A stretch of DNA of 64,000 nt from Comamonas sp. KCTC 72670. GTDB lineage: Bacteria; Myxococcota; Myxococcia; Myxococcales; Myxococcaceae. The stretch's first letter is position 1. Each line of letters opens with the position of its first letter. The stretch spans positions 1 to 64,000 of the forward strand of contig BNCN01000001.1 of NCBI GenBank assembly GCA_014656495.1, written 5' to 3'. This document shows positions 52,317-60,602 of this stretch, piece after piece. Position numbers and translations under genes: made by a program. The notes beneath the pieces were generated by a model. It had not been told where the DNA came from. It searched no databases and saw only the letters and a list, made by a program, of their open reading frames with translations.

Positions 52317-52943
52317 ATGACCGACCAGCCCGCCTCACTGTCGTTCTTCGCCCGCTTCTGGCTTGCCTGGCTGTGCTTCTGGCGCTGCCTCCTGTCCCGC
52401 GAGTTCGCCCAGGCCGTACTGCCCGCGAGCAAGGCGTACGACGCGGGCCAGCTCGCCCAGCTTCCCGCCGGGGGCCCTGGCCCCGCCCCGTCCCCCAAGC
52501 CGGAAGCGGTGCGCCCCGCGCCCAAGCCGGTGGAGCCGCCCGCCGCCCTGCCCCCCGAGCGGGAGCACGCCAGCGCGCTCTCCCTGCTGGGCATGCTCCA
52601 GCGCGAGGGCCGCTTCGTGGACTTCCTCCAGGAGAATGTCTCCGCCTTCTCGGACGCGGAGGTGGGCGCCGCGGCGCGCATCGTCCATGAGGGCTGCCGC
52701 AAGGTGGCGCAGACGTACCTGACGCTGGAGCGGGTGCTGCCCCAGAGCGAAGGGGACGCGGTGCCGGTCCCGGCCGGGTTCGACGCCCAGCGCATCCGCC
52801 TCACGGGGAACGTGGCCGGCCAGCCGCCCTACAACGGTGTCCTGCGCCACCACGGATGGATGACCACGGCGGTGAAGCTGCCCACCGTCAGCCCCGCCAT
52901 CGACCCGCGCGTGCTTGCCCCCGCGGAGGTCGAGCTTTCCTGA
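52317..52943 (+). CDS. DUF2760-domain protein of an Hsp70 operon
   Basis: 208-residue protein. A short N-terminal aromatic, hydrophobic part (FARFWLAWLCFWRCLLSREF) may anchor it to the membrane. A Pro/Ala-rich linker (about 50-80) follows. The C-terminal DUF2760 domain (about 90-208) has ALSLLGMLQREGRFVDFLQE, VGAAARIVHEGCRKVAQ and QPPYNGVLRHHGWMTT. It is encoded just before two Hsp70-family genes, an arrangement found in many bacteria, so it probably assists these chaperones. Its biochemical role is undescribed. The ATG at 52317 has GGAG upstream. Confidence 0.88.
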   Translation: MTDQPASLSFFARFWLAWLCFWRCLLSREFAQAVLPASKAYDAGQLAQLPAGGPGPAPSPKPEAVRPAPKPVEPPAALPPEREHASALSLLGMLQREGRFVDFLQENVSAFSDAEVGAAARIVHEGCRKVAQTYLTLERVLPQSEGDAVPVPAGFDAQRIRLTGNVAGQPPYNGVLRHHGWMTTAVKLPTVSPAIDPRVLAPAEVELS

Positions 52944-53004
52944 GCCCGCCGTCACGGCTCCACCGCGCGAACAAACAGGCGCCTTCCAGGAGTTTTCGTC
53001 CGAT

Positions 53005-54867
53005 ATGGCCCGCTATTCCATTGGCATCGACCTGGGTACCACGCACTCCGCGGTCTCCTACTTCAATCTGGAGGAGGGCAAGCCCCGAGGCGGCGCGCAG
53101 TCCATGCTGCCCGTCCCCCAGTTGACCGCGCCCGGCACCGTCGAGGCCCGTCCGCTGCTCCCCTCCTTCCTCTACCTGCCCTCGTCGCAGGAGTTCCCGG
53201 CGGGCAGCCTCGCGCTGCCATGGAAGCCGGAGGCCAGCATCCTGCTGGGTGAGTTCGCCCGCACGCACGGCGCGAAGGTGCCCACCCGGCTGGTGTCCTC
53301 CGCCAAGAGCTGGCTGTCCCACCCGGGCGTGGACCGGCGCGCGGCGCTCCTGCCGTGGCAGGCCCCTGAGGAAGTGCAGCGGGTGTCGCCGCTGGACGCG
53401 TCCGCGCGCTACCTCCGGCACCTGAAGGAGGCGTGGGATTACACCTTCGCCCGGGAGCGCGACGAGTCCGCCAACGCCCTGGCCGACCAGGACGTCATCG
53501 TCACCGTCCCCGCCTCCTTCGACGCGGCGGCGCGTGACTTGACGCTGGAGGCGGCCAAGGCGGCGGGCATCCCCAACATCACCTTGTTGGAGGAGCCCCA
53601 GGCCGCGCTCTACGCGTGGCTGGAAGCCATGGGGGAGAACTTCCGCAAGCAGGTGCAGCCCGGCGAGGTCATCCTCGTGGTGGACGTGGGCGGCGGCACC
53701 TCCGACTTCTCCGTCATCACCGTGCGCGACAATGCGGGTGATTTGGAGCTGCTGCGGGTGGCCGTGGGCGACCACATCCTGCTGGGCGGCGACAACATGG
53801 ACCTGGCGCTGGCGCACACGCTGAACCAGCGGATGACGGCGGAAGGCAAGAAGCTGGACGCGTGGCAGTTCAACGCGCTCACCTACGGCTGCCGCCAGGC
53901 GAAGGAGTCGCTCTACGCCGACGCGGCCCTGGAGCGCGCCCCCATCTCGATTCCGGGCCGGGGCTCGTCCCTCATCGGCGGCACGCTGCGCACGGAGCTG
54001 ACGCGCGAGGAGTTGGACCGAGTCCTCACCGATGGCTTCTTCCCGGTGACGCCCGTCAGCGAGCTGCCGCGCACCGCGCGCCGCACGGGCCTGGCGCAGA
54101 TGGCGCTGCCCTACGCGCAGGACGCGGGCGTGTCCCGTCACCTGGCGGCCTTCCTCACCCGGCAGGCGCAGGCGCTGGCGGCCAGCCCGGACGCGCCGGT
54201 GGACGTGAGCGGCAAGGCCTTCCTCCACCCCACGGCGGTGCTCTTCAACGGTGGTGTCTTCAAGGCCAGCCCGCTGAAGGCGCGCGTCATGGAGGTGCTC
54301 AACGGCTGGCTCACCGCCGACGGGGGCGCGCCGGCCAAGGAGCTGGAGGGCGCGGACCTGGACCTCGCGGTGGCGCGCGGCGCCGCCTATTACGGGTGGG
54401 TGCGCCAGGGCCACGGCCTGCGCATCCGCGGCGGCACGGCCCGCGCCTACTACGTGGGCGTGGAGACGGCGATGCCCGCGGTGCCCGGCATGGAGCCGCC
54501 CGTGAAGGCGCTCTGCGTGGCCCCCTTCGGCATGGAGGAAGGCACGCAGGCGGATGTCCCGCCCCAGGAGTTCGGGCTCGTCACCGGGGAGCCCACCAGC
54601 TTCCGCTTCTTCTCCTCGTCCCTGCGGCGCGACGACAAGGTGGGCGTCATGCTGGAGGACGTGGACTCGGAGCTGGCCAGCGGCGGGCTGGAGGAGCTGG
54701 CCCCCATCGAGACGACCATGCCGGGACAGCCCTCGGCCTTCAGTGACTTGACGCCGGTGAATCTCCAGGCGGCCGTCACGGAGGTGGGCACGCTGGAGCT
54801 CCGGTGCCTGGAGAAGGATGGCCCCGGGCGCTGGAAGCTGGAGCTCAACGTCCGCATGAAGGAGTAG
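53005..54867 (+). CDS. Hsp70-family protein, first of a pair
   Basis: 620-residue Hsp70-like ATPase. The nucleotide-binding domain has phosphate-1 SIGIDLGTTHSAVSYF, phosphate-2 VVDVGGGTSDFSV and the adenosine motif VLFNGGVFKA. The region after about residue 400 is beta-rich (AYYVGVETAMPA, QAAVTEVGTLELRCLEKDG), shorter than the DnaK substrate domain, and lacks the helical lid and EEVD-like end. It is probably a specialised chaperone for a narrow client. The ATG at 53005 opens the canonical motif. Co-directional with the DUF2760 gene (61 bases) and a second Hsp70 (25 bases). Confidence 0.92.
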   Translation: MARYSIGIDLGTTHSAVSYFNLEEGKPRGGAQSMLPVPQLTAPGTVEARPLLPSFLYLPSSQEFPAGSLALPWKPEASILLGEFARTHGAKVPTRLVSSAKSWLSHPGVDRRAALLPWQAPEEVQRVSPLDASARYLRHLKEAWDYTFARERDESANALADQDVIVTVPASFDAAARDLTLEAAKAAGIPNITLLEEPQAALYAWLEAMGENFRKQVQPGEVILVVDVGGGTSDFSVITVRDNAGDLELLRVAVGDHILLGGDNMDLALAHTLNQRMTAEGKKLDAWQFNALTYGCRQAKESLYADAALERAPISIPGRGSSLIGGTLRTELTREELDRVLTDGFFPVTPVSELPRTARRTGLAQMALPYAQDAGVSRHLAAFLTRQAQALAASPDAPVDVSGKAFLHPTAVLFNGGVFKASPLKARVMEVLNGWLTADGGAPAKELEGADLDLAVARGAAYYGWVRQGHGLRIRGGTARAYYVGVETAMPAVPGMEPPVKALCVAPFGMEEGTQADVPPQEFGLVTGEPTSFRFFSSSLRRDDKVGVMLEDVDSELASGGLEELAPIETTMPGQPSAFSDLTPVNLQAAVTEVGTLELRCLEKDGPGRWKLELNVRMKE

Positions 54868-54892
54868 AAAGCCATCCGTCAATCGGAGGCGT

Positions 54893-57670
54893 ATGCGAAT
54901 CGTTGGCATCGACCTGGGCACCACCCATTGCGCCGTGGCATCCGTGGACCCCTCGCGGGGCGCGGGTGCCGCCGTCGAGGACTTCCCCCTTCCGCAGCTC
55001 GTCCGGCAGGGCGAGGTGGCCCCCCGGGCACTGCTGCCCTCCACCGTGTACGTGCCCGCCGGCCACGAGCTGGCCGCGGACTCACTCACCCTGCCCTGGG
55101 GTGATGACGGCGGCCCGTGGGTGGTGGGCGAGCTGGCCCGCTGGCAGGGCGCGCGCGTGCCGGGGCGGCTGGTGGCCAGCGCCAAGAGCTGGCTGTGCCA
55201 CCCGGGCGTGGACCGCTCCGCGCCCATCCTCCCCTGGGGCGCGCCCGCGGACGTGCAGAAGCTGTCCCCGGTGGACGCCAGCGCCCTGCTGCTGACGCAC
55301 ATGGCCCGCGCGTGGGATTTCGCCCACCCGGACGCGCCCCTGTCGAAGCAGGAGGTGGTCATCACCGTCCCCGCGTCCTTCGACGAGGCCGCCCGCGCCC
55401 TCACCGTGAGCGCCGCGCGCAAGGCCGGGTTGGAGAAGTTCACCCTGCTGGAGGAGCCGCAGGCGGCCTTCTACGACTACACCGCGCGCCACCGCTCGGA
55501 CCTGGAGCAGACGCTCTCGAACGTCCGGCTGGTGCTGGTGGTGGACGTGGGCGGCGGCACCACGGACTTCACGCTGGTCCACGCGGGCGTGTCCCCGGAA
55601 GGGCCCATGCTGCGGCGCCTCGCCGTGGGCGACCACCTCATGCTGGGTGGCGACAACATGGACGCCGCGCTGGCGCGCCGGGTGGAGGAGAAGCTCTTCG
55701 CCGACGGCCGCCGCCTGTCCGCCACCCAGTGGACGCAGGCCATCCAGGCCGCGCGCACCGCGAAGGAAGCCCTGCTGGGCCACGCGCCGCCGGAGAAGCA
55801 CGGCGTCTCGCTGGTGGGCGGCGGCAGCAAGCTGCTGGGCGGCACGCTGTCCACCGAGCTGACGCGCGACGAGGCGCAGGCGCTGGTGCTGGACGGCTTC
55901 TTCCCCGCCACCGCGCCGTCGGACCGGCCGCGCCGCGCCGCGCGCATGGCGCTCCAGGAGCTGGGCCTGCCGTACGTGCAGGACGCGGCGGTGACGCGGC
56001 ACCTGGCGGCGTTCCTCGCGCAGCACGCGGCGGCGGGCTTCGCGGCGCTCGGTGAGACGGCGCCCTCCGAAGGCGCCCTGCCCCGCCCCGACGCCATCCT
56101 GCTCAACGGCGGCGTGTTCAACTCGCCCCAGATTTCCGAGCGGCTGGTGGAGGCCCTCTCCGCGTGGTGGCCGGACGCGCCGCGCATCCCCCTGCTGCGG
56201 CATGAGTCGCTGGAGCTCGCGGTGGCCCGGGGCGCCGCGTATTACGGACTGGTGCGCCGGGGCCACGGCCTGCGCATTGGCGGCGGCGCGGCGCGTGCGT
56301 ACTACGTGGGCCTGCAGCGCGCGGCGGACAGCGCCGAGCAACCCGCGCTGTGCCTCATCCCCCGCGGCTTCGAGGAAGGCCAGAAGGTGGACCTGGGCGA
56401 GCGTCCCTTCTCGCTCACGCTGGGGCGGCCGGTGCAGTTCCAGCTCTACTCCACCACCAGCGACCGCATCGACAAGCCGGGAGACCTGGTGCCGCTGGCG
56501 GAGGACCTCAAGTCCCTGCCGCCCATCCACACGCTGCTCAAGGGGGCCTCCGGCAAGGTCGCCGAGGTCCCCGTGCACCTGCAGGCGGCGCTGACGGAGA
56601 TTGGCACGCTGGAGCTGTACTGCGTCTCCAACGTCGCGGACGAGCGGTGGCGCCTCGAGTTCGAGCTGCGCGGCACCGGCGGCTCGCACGAGCTGACCGT
56701 CACCGAGTCCATGCCCGCGCGCTTCGTCGAGGCGAAGGACAACATCGAGCGCGTCTACGGCAACAAGCCACTGCCCATCGGTCCCAAGGACGTGAAGCAG
56801 CTCGGGCGCACGCTGGAGAAGGCCCTGGGGCCGCGCGAGACGTGGCGCGTGCCGGTGCTTCGGGAGATGTGGAGCACCCTCTTCGCGGGCGCCAGCAAGC
56901 GCCGGCGCACCGACGACCACGAGCGCGTCTTCTACAGCCTCACCGGCTTCAGCCTGCGCCCCGGCTTCGGCTACCCGCTGGATGGCTGGCGCGCGGAGCA
57001 GACCTTCGGCCTCTTCGACGCGCTGGTGCAGCACCACACGGACAAGGCGGTGTGGACGGAGTTCTGGGTGATGTGGCGCCGCATCGCAGGCGGGCTCGAC
57101 GAGGCCCGCCAGCAGAAGCTGTACGCGTACCTGCAGCCCCACCTCGCGCGGAAGGTGCCGCCGGACGCGCCGCCGCCGGGGAAGCTCAAGGGCATCCAGC
57201 CAGAGGGCCTGGAGGAGATGGTCCGCACCGCGGCGTCACTGGAGCACCTGGCGCCGGGCGACAAGGCGGAGATGGGCCGCTGGATTGCCGCGCGGCTGAA
57301 GGCCGAGGCGAAGTCCGGTGGTCCCTGGGCCTGGTCCCTGGGTCGGCTGGGCGCGCGCGTGCCGCTGTACGGCAGCAGCCACAAGGTGGTGGATGTGGAC
57401 ACGGCCGAGGCGTGGCTCACGCTGCTCCTGGAGCTGGACCTCCGGAAGATTGACGGCGCGTCCTTCGCGGCGGCGCAGCTCGCCCGGCTCACCGGGGACC
57501 GCACGCGGGATTTGGACCCGGAGCTGCGCGAGCGCACCGCCCAGGCACTGCTCGCGGCGAAGGCGCCCGAGACGTGGGTGCGGATGGTGCGAGAAGTCGT
57601 GGCCCTGGAGGCCGCCGACGAGGCGCGCGCGCTGGGCGACACGCTGCCTGCGGGACTCCGTTTGTCCTGA
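54893..57670 (+). CDS. Hsp70-family protein with C-terminal DUF3731
   Basis: 925-residue Hsp70-like ATPase, larger than its neighbour. The nucleotide-binding domain has VGIDLGTTHCAVASV, VVDVGGGTTDFTLV and ILLNGGVFNSPQ. A beta-domain follows (about 500-600, including ELTVTESMPARFVEAKD). Residues about 605-925 form a helical extension (LTGFSLRPGFGYPLDGWR, VQHHTDKAVWTEFWVMWRRI, GRWIAARLKAEAKSGG) that matches DUF3731. The ATG at 54893 has GGAGG a few bases upstream. The three genes 52317-57670 form an operon. The extension may bind the DUF2760 protein or the client; this is inference. Confidence 0.92.
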   Translation: MRIVGIDLGTTHCAVASVDPSRGAGAAVEDFPLPQLVRQGEVAPRALLPSTVYVPAGHELAADSLTLPWGDDGGPWVVGELARWQGARVPGRLVASAKSWLCHPGVDRSAPILPWGAPADVQKLSPVDASALLLTHMARAWDFAHPDAPLSKQEVVITVPASFDEAARALTVSAARKAGLEKFTLLEEPQAAFYDYTARHRSDLEQTLSNVRLVLVVDVGGGTTDFTLVHAGVSPEGPMLRRLAVGDHLMLGGDNMDAALARRVEEKLFADGRRLSATQWTQAIQAARTAKEALLGHAPPEKHGVSLVGGGSKLLGGTLSTELTRDEAQALVLDGFFPATAPSDRPRRAARMALQELGLPYVQDAAVTRHLAAFLAQHAAAGFAALGETAPSEGALPRPDAILLNGGVFNSPQISERLVEALSAWWPDAPRIPLLRHESLELAVARGAAYYGLVRRGHGLRIGGGAARAYYVGLQRAADSAEQPALCLIPRGFEEGQKVDLGERPFSLTLGRPVQFQLYSTTSDRIDKPGDLVPLAEDLKSLPPIHTLLKGASGKVAEVPVHLQAALTEIGTLELYCVSNVADERWRLEFELRGTGGSHELTVTESMPARFVEAKDNIERVYGNKPLPIGPKDVKQLGRTLEKALGPRETWRVPVLREMWSTLFAGASKRRRTDDHERVFYSLTGFSLRPGFGYPLDGWRAEQTFGLFDALVQHHTDKAVWTEFWVMWRRIAGGLDEARQQKLYAYLQPHLARKVPPDAPPPGKLKGIQPEGLEEMVRTAASLEHLAPGDKAEMGRWIAARLKAEAKSGGPWAWSLGRLGARVPLYGSSHKVVDVDTAEAWLTLLLELDLRKIDGASFAAAQLARLTGDRTRDLDPELRERTAQALLAAKAPETWVRMVREVVALEAADEARALGDTLPAGLRLS

Positions 57671-57684
57671 CTCTATCCTCGCGC

Positions 57685-57719
57685 CGGGGCGCCTGTACGT
57701 CAGGTGGCCCCGCGCCCCG
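57685..57719 (+). terminator. Hairpin after the Hsp70 operon
   Basis: Stem CGGGGCGC (57685-57692) with GCGCCCCG (57712-57719), 15 bases after the stop codon. Confidence 0.45.
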
Positions 57720-57784
57720 TCCCTTCGAGCGTCACCCGAGGCAGGCCGCACGCGCCTGGACAGACAGGCTCCCGGCCAGCCGAT

Positions 57785-58140
57785 ACCGGCCTCGAGGCAA
57801 GACGCGCCGACCAATTTCACGCCCCCCGGCGCGCCCCTCGCACCGAGCGTCGCCAGTGGGGTGAGCGCGGCCTCTTGGGTCGGCGCTCGCCCATGCCGGC
57901 CTCGAAGCAAGACGCGCCGACCGGCCTCACGCCCCCCGACGCGCCCCTCACACCGAGCGTCGCCAGTGGGGTGAATGCGGCCTCTGGAGTCGGCACCCGC
58001 CCACGCCGGCCTCGGAGCGCGATGCATCGACCGCATTCACACCCGCCCGCACGCGACTGGCGCCAGGTGACGTGAGCGGCCTCTGGGAAATGCTCCCGCC
58101 GATGCCGGCCCTCGAGAGGTCCGGCGCGTCGGGACTGGAA
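57785..58140. repeat. Degenerate 110-bp tandem repeat
   Basis: Copies start at 57785, 57895, 58005 and 58104 (the third is degenerate and the fourth partial). Copies 1 and 2 differ at about 14 of 110 positions by eye. Both carry CACCGAGCGTCGCCAGTGGG at 57841 and 57951, and GCCGGCCTC recurs near each copy start. No protein is likely encoded. Confidence 0.75.
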
Positions 58141-58151
58141 TTCGCGGTGGA

Positions 58152-58547
58152 TCAGCCCTGCACGGCGGCGACGGGCTCGGCGGGCACTTCCGCCGGCTCG
58201 GACCGCGCGGCGTCCGTCACCACCTGGAGCACGGGGGCCGCCTCGGCCACCGGCGTCGCCGCGGTGTCCTTGGTGGCCTTGGGCTTCTTGCTGCCCGCGC
58301 CCGAGCGGCACGTGCGGCACCAGGGCTGGTTCCGGATGGCGCCATCCGCCATCTTCCGCAGACCGAACTGCGCCAGCGGCTTGAGCGTCTTGCACTTGAT
58401 GCACATCAGCGAGATGAGCACCTCGTGGCCGTCCGCGTCGTAGACGGCGGACTTGCGACGCTTTCGCGGCTGGCCCTGCCCCGGTTCACGCTGCTTCGCC
58501 TTGTCAGGCGCAGGCGGCGCCATCATCGGGGTCACTTTGTAGAGCAT
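58152..58547 (-). CDS. Small zinc-ribbon-type protein
   Basis: 131-residue soluble protein. A disordered basic head (KRRKSAVYDADG preceded by Lys/Pro/Gln-rich residues) leads to MCIKCKTLKPLAQFG and PWCRTCRSG, two CxxC knuckles that can bind zinc, and then an Ala/Pro/Glu-rich tail. It resembles small zinc-finger proteins of unknown role. The ATG at 58547 has GGAGGAA upstream. Confidence 0.65.
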   Translation of the reverse strand: MLYKVTPMMAPPAPDKAKQREPGQGQPRKRRKSAVYDADGHEVLISLMCIKCKTLKPLAQFGLRKMADGAIRNQPWCRTCRSGAGSKKPKATKDTAATPVAEAAPVLQVVTDAARSEPAEVPAEPVAAVQG

Positions 58548-58769
58548 GTCGGTTCCTCCAGCTCACGGAAGTCCGCACACGCAGGCTCTAGGCCACCTCG
58601 GAGCGAACACTCGCAGGGACTAGAGTAGGACCTCCTCCCGCCGTTGAAAACTGATCCCAGGCCGAAAAATCGGCCCCTGGAGCGATTTCAGTGTCCGCCC
58701 GCGGGATTGAGGCCCTTCGTTCAACCCCAGCGGATCAGCCCCGGGCTGAATTTTCAGCCGAGGCCCCTC

Positions 58770-60557
58770 TCAGCGCTCCTTCTGGGGACACTCTGCTACA
58801 CCGGTGTAGCGGACACGCCCCAACGCGGGCGCCTCGAGCATGCCCCCCCGGGCTTTCCCGTAGGCCAGGAGCGCCTCGCGCAAATCGAGCCCATGGACCG
58901 GGGCCAGATCCACGCGCTCCGGGGGCAGGCCACCCGTGACGGGCCCCAGGCCATCACCACCTCGCGCGAGGAAGTCCGGCAGGGCCACTCGGTACAGACG
59001 CTCGGGCGCCAGGGGCTTGCCGCCCGTCAGCGTCACCGACCGGAGCCGCTCCGGGCCCGGGCAGGTGTTCAGCGTCAGCTCCAGCCCGGAGACCGCGAAG
59101 ACAGAGCCCCTGTCGTTGGCGTGGGCGAGCGCCAGCAGCCGCGTCAACTCGGCCCCCGTCAGCGTGATGACCGCGAGCCTGTTGTCGAAGGGCAGCGCCT
59201 CGAACACCTGTCCGAACGTCAACGCCCCCGCCGGAAGGTCCGCGCGAATGCCGCCCGGGTTCATCACCCCCACGTCCGCCCGGGCCGACGCACGCAACAC
59301 GTCCGCCACGAGGTTGCCCAACACCCCTTCCGCCGTGTAGCCGCGAGCCATCGGCACGGGCGCCACCAGTCCCACCTGACGGTGCTGCGCCTCGCGCGCC
59401 AGCGCCAGTGCCGCGTCGAGCAACGGCGCGACCTGGGCGTCCGGCGTCACCTGCGCCCCCAGGAAGGAGGCAGGCTCCAGCCGCACCTCGGGCTGCTCCC
59501 GCAGACGTCTGCCGTCGCAGGTGCCGGAGACGGCGTCCACCTGCGCACAAAGCGGAATGGCGGCCTGGATGCGCGTGCGCTCGGGGATGACGCGGCGGCG
59601 CTCCGGGTCCACGTACAGCTCCACCACGCCCAACGAGCGCGCCTGTCCTGTCGTCTCGATGACGGGCACGCCCCCGAAGAAGTGCCCCATCGTCTGGTGC
59701 GTGTGCCCCGCCACCACGGCGTCCACCGTTCCAGCGGGGAGCGCGTCCAGCATGTCGAGAATCTCCGCGTCGCCCCGCGCGCAGCTCAAGGTGTCGCGGG
59801 GATTGCGCAGGTCCGTGCACTTGCCGCCCGCATGCGCCACCGCCACCACGACCTCGGCGCCTTTCGCGCGCAGGGAACGGGACGCCTCCAGGGCCGAGGG
59901 CGCCAGGGGCAGGAAGCGCAGCGAGGACACGTTGGCGGGGTTCGTCACGTTCGGCGTGGACTCCGTGGTGAGCCCGAGCACCCCCACCTTCACGCCCTTC
60001 ACGGTCATCAACAACGTGCCGTCGTTGCCCGTCCACGCGGGGGCCTTGCCCGTGGCGGCGTCGCGCAGGTTGGCGGACAGCAGCGGGAAGCGGGCCTGAC
60101 GAATGCGGGCCTTGAGCGCGCCCAGCCCATCCTCGCCGGGGCGGAGGGCCATGGAGCCCGGGCCCTCGGGGCCATAGTCGAACTCATGATTGCCGATGGC
60201 GGCGGCGGCCACCCCCAGGTGGTTGTACACGTCGATGACGACGGCCCCCTCCGTGAGGTTGGAGGGCAACGTGCCCTGGAAGATGTCGCCGGCGTCCACC
60301 AGCACCACGCCGTCCGGGTTGTCCGCGCGCAGCCGCGCCACGTAGGCCGAGAGCGTCGCCGCGCCGCCCTCCTCCAGCACCTGCCCGTCCTTCAACGGCG
60401 TGCGGTGGGGCTCCACCTGTCCGTGGAAGTCGTTGATGCCCACCAGGGTGATGCGGACGGGCTCCGCGGGCGGGGGCACCGGACGCGGCGAGGTGCCGGC
60501 ACAAGCAGCCACCCCGCACGCCAGCGCGAGGACGAAGATTCGACGAGAGGTGCGCAT
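58770..60557 (-). CDS. UshA-like 5'-nucleotidase lipoprotein
   Basis: 595-residue exported lipoprotein with signal LALACGVAAC. The metallophosphoesterase domain has GINDFHGQ, VDAGDIFQG, GNHEFDYG, AVAHAGG and AGHTHQT, all metal ligands present. The C-terminal 5'-nucleotidase domain has VMNPGGIRADLPAGALTFGQ and ALPFDNRLAVITLTGAEL. It hydrolyses nucleotides to nucleosides and phosphate outside the cytoplasm. The ATG at 60557 gives the lipobox. It follows the phytase gene by 45 bases on the same strand, suggesting joint phosphate scavenging. Confidence 0.92.
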   Translation of the reverse strand: MRTSRRIFVLALACGVAACAGTSPRPVPPPAEPVRITLVGINDFHGQVEPHRTPLKDGQVLEEGGAATLSAYVARLRADNPDGVVLVDAGDIFQGTLPSNLTEGAVVIDVYNHLGVAAAAIGNHEFDYGPEGPGSMALRPGEDGLGALKARIRQARFPLLSANLRDAATGKAPAWTGNDGTLLMTVKGVKVGVLGLTTESTPNVTNPANVSSLRFLPLAPSALEASRSLRAKGAEVVVAVAHAGGKCTDLRNPRDTLSCARGDAEILDMLDALPAGTVDAVVAGHTHQTMGHFFGGVPVIETTGQARSLGVVELYVDPERRRVIPERTRIQAAIPLCAQVDAVSGTCDGRRLREQPEVRLEPASFLGAQVTPDAQVAPLLDAALALAREAQHRQVGLVAPVPMARGYTAEGVLGNLVADVLRASARADVGVMNPGGIRADLPAGALTFGQVFEALPFDNRLAVITLTGAELTRLLALAHANDRGSVFAVSGLELTLNTCPGPERLRSVTLTGGKPLAPERLYRVALPDFLARGGDGLGPVTGGLPPERVDLAPVHGLDLREALLAYGKARGGMLEAPALGRVRYTGVAECPQKER

Positions 60558-60602
60558 GCGGGCGCGCACTTCAGCGCGGCGAGCGCCCGCTGGCAACGCG
60601 CA

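Larger units (their letters stand above)
57671..58151. other. Intergenic region holding a terminator and a tandem repeat
   Basis: 481 bases between the convergent Hsp70 and zinc-ribbon genes. It contains a hairpin close to the Hsp70 stop and then about three and a half copies of a degenerate 110-bp repeat. Open frames through it mirror the repeat and are unlikely to be genes. Confidence 0.6.

Noticed and set aside
55082-57142. 686-codon minus-strand open frame
   Set aside because: Antisense of the second Hsp70 gene.
57785-58140. Tandem repeat as a CRISPR array
   Set aside because: The unit is 110 bp and contiguous, with no spacer structure or cas genes.
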